Source of the DNA: Saprospiraceae bacterium
GTDB lineage: Bacteria; Bacteroidota; Bacteroidia; Chitinophagales; Saprospiraceae
Direction: 5' to 3'
DNA: 5,371 nt
Assembly (NCBI GenBank): GCA_023300255.1
Contig: JALZWC010000544.1
Span: 1 to 5,371, forward strand
The notes below the pieces were generated by a model. The model searched no databases. It was not told the origin of the DNA and saw nothing but the letters and a program-made list of their open reading frames with translations. This document shows positions 1 to 5,371 of this stretch, piece by piece. The stretch's first letter is position 1, and each line of letters begins with the position of its first letter. The position numbers and the translations under genes were made by a program.

Positions 1-3
1 CTC

Positions 4-27
4 GCTTTGTGTCTTCGTGTCTTTGTG
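4..27. repeat. Degenerate 8-bp tandem repeat at left edge
   Basis: Three consecutive 8-base units are readable: GCTTTGTG (4-11), TCTTCGTG (12-19) and TCTTTGTG (20-27). On the minus strand this reads as CACRAAGA repeated three times, within GCCACAAAGACACGAAGACA and onward. From memory, similar CACGAAG/CACAAAG tracts recur as intergenic dispersed repeats in many environmental bacterial genomes, often beside GxxExxY-protein genes. No such gene is visible here, and the array may continue to the left of the window. The periodicity is seen directly; membership of that dispersed family is recalled, not tested. Confidence 0.55.
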
Positions 28-54
28 GCAATGTCAACCAACTAGATAAACTTG
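22..54 (+). promoter_or_regulatory. Candidate Bacteroidota-type promoter for the acyltransferase fusion gene
   Basis: TTTG at 22-25 is followed after 21 bases by TAAACTTG at 47-54. This matches the Bacteroidota sigma-factor pattern TTTG / TAnnTTTG at 7 of 8 positions in the -7 element, with acceptable spacing. Transcription would begin near base 60, giving a leader of roughly 105 bases before the ATG at 167. The -33 element overlaps the tandem repeat, so part of the match could be chance. A second TTTG at 60-63 has a comparable -7 match (CAAATTTG) but no -33 partner at the right distance. Confidence 0.3.
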
Positions 55-166
55 TCAAATTTGGTCTGTTTTTAAACGAAATACTCCTTTATTCTCTGCT
101 CTCCTTTTTATACTCTAAAACCTGTATTGTTTTAAAGAGAAATCATCCAAAAAACTACCCCTCATT

Positions 167-3100
167 ATGGAAGGCATATTAAAAAATAACGAATTTCAAC
201 AGAAATTAATAAAAATCGCGAAGGAACAAGGAAAATCTCAAATCGATGTATATCGAGAAGCAGAAGGTTATTTAAAGGAGTTATATGCGGCTCAACAACC
301 ATTTGCAAATGTAGCTGCAATAGAGTTATCCAATTTTATTCTTTCTAGAGGATATGATAAAACGATAGATGTTAATCCTGCCGAAATAAAAGAGCTTACC
401 AAGACCATGCGGAAGCACCCCGTAGCTTTTGTCATGACTCATAAGACCTATATAGATATGTTAGTCTTAGCTGTAGTTTTGGCAAGACACGGTTTACCGC
501 TTCCCTACACCTTTGCTGGAGCCAATATGAATATGGTCGGCTTGGGACAATTAGGTAAACAGAGTGGTTTCATTTTTATCCGTCGATCCTTCAAAGACAA
601 TCCAGTTTATAAAGCAACCCTTCGACAATTCATTGCTACTAGAGTAAATGAAAAAGCACATTTTATGTGGTCGATAGAAGGTACTCGATCTAGAACAGGG
701 AAGCTTGTTTGGCCAAAGATGGGTATTTTGAAATACATTATGGAGGCTGAACAAGACTCTAAAGAAGAAGTTCAATACGTTCCCGTTTCTATTGTCTATG
801 ATCTAATTCCTGATGTATCCGACATGACCGAAGAAGGAAGGGGGAAGGCTAAAAAAGCAGAAAGCCTTACTTGGTTTATGGATTACGTGCGCAAAATGGG
901 AGGTAAATTCGGTCGGATCTCTCTTAGATTTGGAGAACCAGTTTTGATTAAGGAAAAACATAATGCTCCTATTCCAGATATGGAGGAAGAGCACCATGCG
1001 GCTCCTAGCCAATTGTCTAAATTTGCTTTTGAATTGGTGCACCGAATTAATCAAATAACACCCGTTACAACTACTTCTTTAATATGTACTTCTTTACTAA
1101 GTAAATATGCTTTACCTAAGCGAGCGATAGAAAGTGATATAGCAGAGTTAATGAAGGTGATTGAATACCACAATCCTGATGCCTTGGTAGATAGAGGAAA
1201 GCCAATTGGAGAAAGCGTTCGCACCGCCTTGAGTTTGTTAAATCGAGCTAAATTAGTGCAAACACAAGGAGAAGGTTTAAATGCTAAGTATGTGTTGTCT
1301 ACGGAAAATTACTTGTCCGCCAATTATTATTCCAATATGTCGGTGCATCATTTATACCGTCGAGCATTTATAGAATTAGCCTTGGAGCAGGTAAGAAAAC
1401 TCCCTCCTTCAGATAGATTATTTGCTTTTTGGGAAGCGATTATGAAGTTAAGAGACTTATTTAAATTTGAGTTTTTCTATTCAAATAAATCTACATTTTG
1501 TGATGAAATAGAGGAAGATTTGAGTTTCTTTCATAAAGACTGGAATAAGCAAATCCAAGCAAAGAAGGACCCAATCTTGTCGATGGTCAAGACCCAAAAA
1601 ATCATCACAGCACCTACTGTTTTATATACTTATGTAGAAGCGTATCAAGTAGTTGGACAAGCCTTATTAAATTGGAAAACAGCACAAGTATTTGATGAGA
1701 AAATATTTATTAAAACTTGCCTAACATTAGGAGAAGAATTAAAATGGCAAGGAAAAATTCAAAGAATCGAAACCGTCTCTAAACCATTTTTAGTCAATGG
1801 TATTCGATTAATTAAAAATAGAGATTTAATACCTACTAGAAAAAATAAGAAAGTAAAAGCCATTAAACAATTTCTAAAAGAATTAGATACTGTTGCAAAA
1901 GGAATTCATCGTTTACAAAAAATCACACTCGCCAAACCTGTAGAACATTTTCCTACTATTCCAATTGAAAGAGATATCGTACCTGGCTCGAAAACTGATA
2001 GTATTACTAAAGACATTTTAGCAGGAGAATCAGGTGCTCACATCGGCGCATTTTTCGATTTGGATCGAACTATTATTAAGGACTTCTCCGCTAAGCAATT
2101 TTTTAAAACTCGTGCCTTAAGTGGAAAAATGACTTCCCAAGAAATTGTGGCACAGCTAGCTGGGGTATTTTTGTATGCAACAGATGACAGAAACTTTGCA
2201 GCATTAGCTGCAATGGGTGCAAAAGGGGTAAAGGGCGTTCCAGAGAAAGTATTTTTAGAAGTTGGAGAAGAAGTCTATAACAAACACTTAGCAGATGCCA
2301 TTTATCCAGAATCCAGAGCATTAATAGCCGCTCATATCAGTAAAGGCCATACGGTGGCAATAGTCTCTGCTGCTACACCTTACCAAGTGAGTCCCGTAGC
2401 TAGAGATGTCGGTATTGAGCATATTATGTGTACTCGGATGGAGGTAGAAAACGAAAAATTCACAGGTGAAATTATCGAACCAGCTTGCTGGGGTGCAGGT
2501 AAAGCACACGCGGCTAAGGAATTAACAAAACAATTTGATTTAGATTTAGCTAAGAGTTATTTCTACACAGATAGCGCAGAAGATATGCCACTAATGGAGA
2601 TCGTAGGATATCCAGTTGCCATTAATCCTGATCCTAAATTATCTAGTTTCGCTTTTCAAAATGATTGGCCTATTTATCGGTTTGATGATGATCAACCGTC
2701 CAAATTAACAGGTTTGATTAGAACTGGTTTAGCAGCTAGTAGTTTGATACCTGGGGCTATGATGGGTATAGCAGCAGGACTGAATACTTTATCTTGGGAT
2801 AACGGAATTAACACCATGATTGGCACTATTGGTGATTTAGTGACCTCTATCGCAGGCGTTCATTTAGCCGTAAAAGGAGAAGAACATCTATTCACTCACC
2901 GTCCAGCTGTTTTTATGATTAATCATCAAAGCAATATGGATATGTTCATTGCTTCTAAATTGATCCGAAAAGATTTTTCTGGAATTGCCAAAAAGGAACT
3001 ACAGAATTATCCGATTATAGGACAAATTATGCAAGCAGGTGGAGTTATATTTATTGATCGAAAAGATCGAGAGAAAGCTATTGAAGCAATGAAACCTGCA

Positions 3101-3448
3101 GTAGATGCCTTAAAGAATGGAACCTCTATTGTGATTTTTCCAGAAGGTACTCGAAGTCGAAGTTATCAACTAGGTCCGTTCAAAAAAGGGGCGTTTCATT
3201 TGGCGATGGAAGCAGGGGTTCCTATTATTCCTATGGTTTTAAAAAATGCGCATGATGTCTTACCTAGAGGCGCAGCTTTAATGAAACCAAGTGTAGTAAA
3301 TGTATGTATTCTTCCTCCAATACCAACTACGGATTGGACTAAAAAAAATCTGAACCAAAACGTAGCTATGGTTAGAGATTTATTTTTAAAAGAATTAGGA
3401 CAAAAAGATGCTATTCAAAAAATAAAAGGTAACGCAGCTTCTGATTAG
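167..3448 (+). CDS. Trifunctional fusion: PlsB-type G3P acyltransferase + HAD-IB phosphatase + PlsC-type acyltransferase
   Basis: This 1093-residue protein probably makes phosphatidic acid at the inner face of the cytoplasmic membrane, adding both acyl chains to glycerol-3-phosphate. Residues about 80-300 are a PlsB/GPAT domain: HKTYID (H92, D97 of the Hx4D pair), GFIFIRRSF (134-142), EGTRSRTG (171-178) and VPVSIVYD (205-212). Residues about 300-600 resemble the alpha-helical C-terminal part of GPATs, with TTTSLICTSLL and an NYYSN...HHLYRRA stretch near 386-400. Residues about 625-845 are a HAD-IB phosphatase: FFDLDRT (nucleophile D631, acid D633), S734, K779 and TDSAEDMPLM (D802, D806). Hydrophobic stretches at about 856-872 and 883-898 may seat the protein on the membrane. 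Residues about 900-1075 are PlsC: NHQSNMD (H920, D925), GVIFIDR (959-965), FPEGTRSR (991-998) and VPIIPMVL (1018-1025). The HAD-PlsC half resembles mycobacterial Rv2483c and the front half resembles mycobacterial PlsB2. The start is forced: an in-frame TAA lies at 116-118 and 167 is the first ATG after it. Domain identity is sure; the HAD substrate is unknown. Confidence 0.93.
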   Translation: MEGILKNNEFQQKLIKIAKEQGKSQIDVYREAEGYLKELYAAQQPFANVAAIELSNFILSRGYDKTIDVNPAEIKELTKTMRKHPVAFVMTHKTYIDMLVLAVVLARHGLPLPYTFAGANMNMVGLGQLGKQSGFIFIRRSFKDNPVYKATLRQFIATRVNEKAHFMWSIEGTRSRTGKLVWPKMGILKYIMEAEQDSKEEVQYVPVSIVYDLIPDVSDMTEEGRGKAKKAESLTWFMDYVRKMGGKFGRISLRFGEPVLIKEKHNAPIPDMEEEHHAAPSQLSKFAFELVHRINQITPVTTTSLICTSLLSKYALPKRAIESDIAELMKVIEYHNPDALVDRGKPIGESVRTALSLLNRAKLVQTQGEGLNAKYVLSTENYLSANYYSNMSVHHLYRRAFIELALEQVRKLPPSDRLFAFWEAIMKLRDLFKFEFFYSNKSTFCDEIEEDLSFFHKDWNKQIQAKKDPILSMVKTQKIITAPTVLYTYVEAYQVVGQALLNWKTAQVFDEKIFIKTCLTLGEELKWQGKIQRIETVSKPFLVNGIRLIKNRDLIPTRKNKKVKAIKQFLKELDTVAKGIHRLQKITLAKPVEHFPTIPIERDIVPGSKTDSITKDILAGESGAHIGAFFDLDRTIIKDFSAKQFFKTRALSGKMTSQEIVAQLAGVFLYATDDRNFAALAAMGAKGVKGVPEKVFLEVGEEVYNKHLADAIYPESRALIAAHISKGHTVAIVSAATPYQVSPVARDVGIEHIMCTRMEVENEKFTGEIIEPACWGAGKAHAAKELTKQFDLDLAKSYFYTDSAEDMPLMEIVGYPVAINPDPKLSSFAFQNDWPIYRFDDDQPSKLTGLIRTGLAASSLIPGAMMGIAAGLNTLSWDNGINTMIGTIGDLVTSIAGVHLAVKGEEHLFTHRPAVFMINHQSNMDMFIASKLIRKDFSGIAKKELQNYPIIGQIMQAGGVIFIDRKDREKAIEAMKPAVDALKNGTSIVIFPEGTRSRSYQLGPFKKGAFHLAMEAGVPIIPMVLKNAHDVLPRGAALMKPSVVNVCILPPIPTTDWTKKNLNQNVAMVRDLFLKELGQKDAIQKIKGNAASD

Positions 3449-3475
3449 TAATGATTATGATCCTAAACTACTAAT
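3444..3475. terminator. Weak inverted repeat spanning two convergent stop codons; possible bidirectional terminator
   Basis: ATTAGTA (3444-3450) is perfectly complementary to TACTAAT (3469-3475), leaving an 18-base loop that contains nearly all of the 22-bp gap between the two convergent genes. Each arm contains one gene's TAG stop codon. The stem is short, has a single G-C pair, and no strong T-run follows in either direction, so it is a poor intrinsic terminator by usual criteria. Its position makes a shared end-of-transcript role possible, but chance in AT-rich DNA is an equal explanation. Confidence 0.22.
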
Positions 3476-4223
3476 TCAACATATACAAAACAGGCTTACT
3501 GGGAGCCGCATCTAAATGCATAGAAGGGATTTGAATATTTAGTAAATATAATCCATCAACAATATTATTTGGGACATAGATTAATTCTGTAATTGTGCAA
3601 TCTATTCTAGTATGATCTTTTGCGGCTTTATTTTCTACATTCCAAAATAAACGATGATTTAATAATTGTCCTCCATCTTCTTCTTTATCAACAGAAGGTA
3701 AATCTAATAATAGATGTTTTATATTTTGTTGTACTAAAAATTCCATTGCCGCTGTTTCTAGATAAGGAGGATTTTTTCCTGAATAATTTATACTAGTTTT
3801 CTTGGGCGTATTGGGTACCGTTCGTATCACTATGGCTTCTGGCAAATTAGGCGGGCAAGCTTTTTGTAATGTCTCTTTAGTAATTAGTCGGTCCCCATTC
3901 TCTGTCATAGAGATAGGCACACTTACCAACTGTGCAATAAAATGAAATTGCTTTAATTGCTCATTAATAGATTCTTGTTTTTCTGTGATATGTCCTAGAC
4001 ACTCTGTATGGGTACCATGTCCATGAGGATTCATTTGGACCTCAAAAAAATTGATTGGGGCGCCTTCTTTTACTGCTCCTATAAAGTCTCCTGCTATATA
4101 AGGTCGAACTACATAATCCTTGGCATAGAAACATTTTACCTGACCTATGGGAATAGATATATCTATAGGATTTTTTGTATCGCAGGTATAGGTGATTTTG
4201 TTGTGAGTTAGTTGGAGTTTCAT
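3471..4223 (-). CDS. Cyclase-family metal-dependent hydrolase (kynurenine formamidase / isatin hydrolase superfamily)
   Basis: This 250-residue protein has no evident signal peptide or membrane segment and is probably a cytoplasmic amide or ring hydrolase. The family signature HxGTHxDxPxH appears as G68-H69-G70-T71-H72-T73-E74...H78. Known members bind metal through the first His, second His and Asp, and use the last His in catalysis. Here the second His (H72), Asp-to-Glu (E74) and the last His (H78) remain, while the first position is Gly68 flanked by H67 and H69. Further family-like parts are LDLPSVD (173-179), NHRLFW (189-194), ITELIYV (211-217, with E213 where formamidases carry the catalytic Glu) and LDAAPSKPVLY (237-247). 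The length fits the family, which runs at about 210-260 residues. The gene follows the acyl-CoA-dehydrogenase-like gene on the same strand after 32 bp, so the two are probably cotranscribed. The start is preceded by an A/T-rich stretch (GCATAAAATTAA) without a Shine-Dalgarno motif. The family call is fairly secure; the substrate is unknown, and calling it kynB would be unjustified. Confidence 0.8.
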   Translation of the reverse strand: MKLQLTHNKITYTCDTKNPIDISIPIGQVKCFYAKDYVVRPYIAGDFIGAVKEGAPINFFEVQMNPHGHGTHTECLGHITEKQESINEQLKQFHFIAQLVSVPISMTENGDRLITKETLQKACPPNLPEAIVIRTVPNTPKKTSINYSGKNPPYLETAAMEFLVQQNIKHLLLDLPSVDKEEDGGQLLNHRLFWNVENKAAKDHTRIDCTITELIYVPNNIVDGLYLLNIQIPSMHLDAAPSKPVLYMLN

Positions 4224-4255
4224 TTAATTTTATGCTGTATGCTTAATACAAATCT
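4224..4255 (-). other. Short intergenic spacer inside the probable two-gene minus-strand operon
   Basis: These 32 bases separate the stop codon of the flavoprotein gene from the start codon of the cyclase-family gene. No hairpin, T-run or Shine-Dalgarno motif was found. Read on the minus strand, AAGATTTG overlaps the upstream stop codon and is one mismatch from the Bacteroidota -7 element, but I see no convincing -33 partner. The spacing supports cotranscription, although an extra internal start cannot be excluded. Confidence 0.45.
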
Positions 4256-5371
4256 TTATAACAAAACCTCTGGTACTTTATTTCCCAAGAGCACACTTCC
4301 TCCCGTCCGATAATTAATGGAAGACACCATACCATGCTGCGTCACCACATTCATATCTCTAAGCAATTCTTCTAATTTTTGGGTTTCCCAAATGGAGTAT
4401 CCTCCACCTAAACGATAGGCTTCTTGTACAACTTGATGCGCTAATTTAGTAGTATGCGCATTTGCTATTCTAATCTTGGCCTTCGTTTCTTTCGAACAAA
4501 TTCCATTTAGTGTTTCTTGCTCTGCTTCTTGAATAGTAGTTTGAAAGAGGGCTTTTGCAGCAAAAAAATCCGCCATTACTTTAGCTATATGGGTTTGTAT
4601 CTCTGGCTGTTTAGCAAGCACTTTACCTTGACCAAACGGTTTTTTCTGCTGTACGAATGTTGTAATCTCCGCTACCGCACGTTCTGCTAAACCCAAGCCT
4701 ACCGCCGCAACTGCAGAAGATAATGCCCCTAAAAAAGAAAAACGGTATAAAGGCACATCTATAGTAGGCGTAGCCACTGGAAAGGGCGTCCATCTTTCGT
4801 CTGGAATAAATAGATCTTTTACTGTATAATCTATACTATGAGACCCTTTTAGTCCGACCACATTCCAATTATCAATCGTTGTTATTTCTTCAGGTTTAAA
4901 AAAAACGACCCCAGTGCCAACGATCTCTTCTCCTTCTACTATTCGGATTCCACCAATTATATGCGTACTATGCGTAATACCAGATCCCCAAGACCAATGA
5001 CCAGAAACTTCTAATCCATTCGCTACTTTTTTTGCTACTCCAGCTGGTGCTGCAAAACCACCTACCATACTATCTGGAGCAGCGAAAATAGCCTTTGCAG
5101 GTGCAGAATCTAAAAAACCAGTAATCAAAGACGAACAGCAAGTTACACCCACCACCCACGCCAAAGAACCATTATGATAAGCCATTTCTCGAACCATATT
5201 GGTCACCGCTAGCACACTTGCTTGTTTGCCCCCATATTCTTTGGCTGCCCAACTTTTGACTAAGCCCAACTGTTTCACCTGATTCATAATATCCTTAGGA
5301 ATATTTCTGATGGATTCTATTTCTGCTTTTCGTTCTTCCGCTTGTCTGGCTAGTACTTGGTATTCTTTCAT
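4256..5371 (-). CDS. Acyl-CoA dehydrogenase-fold flavoprotein, probably a flavin-dependent monooxygenase-like enzyme (HsaA/DszC type); 5' end at window edge
   Basis: The readable part is 371 residues with the three-part acyl-CoA dehydrogenase fold. A helical N-terminal domain (about 1-95) carries IPKDIMNQVKQLGLVKSWAA and EYGG (45-48). The middle beta domain (about 96-195) carries SGHWSWGSG (123-131), which in this family lines the flavin site. The C-terminal helical domain (about 210-371) carries LGGGYSIWE (321-329) and RDMNVVTQHGMVS (338-350). The RD...QH pattern is typical of the two-component monooxygenase branch (HsaA, DszC, p-hydroxyphenylacetate hydroxylase oxygenase, indole oxygenase). 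No clear dehydrogenase catalytic Glu motif was seen. Such enzymes use reduced FMN or FAD from a separate reductase, and no reductase is in the window. The first ATG sits at 5369-5371, on the edge; relatives often have about 10-30 more residues, so the true start may lie outside. The gene leads a probable operon with the cyclase-family hydrolase. A genuine acyl-CoA dehydrogenase role is less likely but possible. Confidence 0.82.
   Translation of the reverse strand: MKEYQVLARQAEERKAEIESIRNIPKDIMNQVKQLGLVKSWAAKEYGGKQASVLAVTNMVREMAYHNGSLAWVVGVTCCSSLITGFLDSAPAKAIFAAPDSMVGGFAAPAGVAKKVANGLEVSGHWSWGSGITHSTHIIGGIRIVEGEEIVGTGVVFFKPEEITTIDNWNVVGLKGSHSIDYTVKDLFIPDERWTPFPVATPTIDVPLYRFSFLGALSSAVAAVGLGLAERAVAEITTFVQQKKPFGQGKVLAKQPEIQTHIAKVMADFFAAKALFQTTIQEAEQETLNGICSKETKAKIRIANAHTTKLAHQVVQEAYRLGGGYSIWETQKLEELLRDMNVVTQHGMVSSINYRTGGSVLLGNKVPEVLL

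Noticed and set aside
55..166. A riboswitch or structured leader upstream of the fusion gene
   Set aside because: The stretch is short, T-rich and A-rich, and shows no convincing paired stems or known aptamer motif.
551..1054. Two minus-strand open frames (74 and 83 codons) inside the PlsB domain region
   Set aside because: They lie antisense to strongly conserved acyltransferase coding sequence, and their translations show no recognisable domain or sensible composition.
2103..2509. Two minus-strand open frames (72 and 62 codons) antisense to the HAD domain
   Set aside because: These are shadows of the HAD coding frame, with Leu/His/Cys-rich low-quality translations and no plausible initiation context.
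4008..4211. Plus-strand 67-codon open frame opposite the cyclase-family gene
   Set aside because: It is fully antisense to the conserved N-terminal part and metal motif of the cyclase-family gene and has no domain of its own.
3471..4223. Naming the cyclase-family gene kynB
   Set aside because: The first metal-binding His is missing from the signature, the Asp is Glu, and no tryptophan-catabolism partner gene is present, so a specific symbol is not supported.
4256..5371. Calling the flavoprotein an ordinary fatty-acyl-CoA dehydrogenase
   Set aside because: The C-terminal RD...QH pattern and the SGHWSWGSG segment fit the flavin monooxygenase-like branch better, and no clear catalytic Glu motif of beta-oxidation dehydrogenases was found.

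Overview
The window is AT-rich (I estimate the mid-30s % G+C by eye) and nearly fully coding. It holds one very long plus-strand gene and two minus-strand genes that converge on it. There is no Shine-Dalgarno motif before the readable start codons; the leaders are A/T-rich, and a TTTG...TAAACTTG promoter-like pair precedes the first gene. With the protein flavour, this suggests a member of the Bacteroidota, possibly a Saprospiraceae-like lineage. That is an inference, because no rRNA or marker gene is present.

Layout: (1) Bases 1-166 are a leader with a degenerate 8-bp tandem repeat at the left edge and a candidate promoter. (2) Bases 167-3448 (+) encode a 1093-residue protein that fuses three phospholipid-related modules: a PlsB-type glycerol-3-phosphate acyltransferase, a HAD-IB (SerB-like) phosphatase and a PlsC-type 1-acylglycerol-3-phosphate acyltransferase. 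All the catalytic motifs I looked for are intact. (3) Bases 3449-3470 are a 22-bp convergent gap, where a weak inverted repeat covers both stop codons. (4) Bases 3471-4223 (-) encode a cyclase-family (kynurenine formamidase / isatin hydrolase superfamily) protein with an altered metal-binding motif. (5) Bases 4256-5371 (-) encode an acyl-CoA-dehydrogenase-fold flavoprotein of the HsaA/DszC/indole-oxygenase monooxygenase type. Its start codon lies exactly on the window edge, so the 5' end may be incomplete.

How the genes work together: the large protein looks like a self-contained phosphatidic acid synthase (G3P to lysophosphatidate to phosphatidate), with a phosphatase domain between the two acyltransferases whose substrate cannot be read from sequence. 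The two minus-strand genes are co-directional and 32 bp apart, so they probably form an operon. A flavin monooxygenase-like protein followed by a cyclase-family hydrolase would fit oxidation and ring or amide hydrolysis of a small, perhaps aromatic or indolic, compound. That pathway is a hypothesis. No tRNA, rRNA, CRISPR array or transposase gene was seen.
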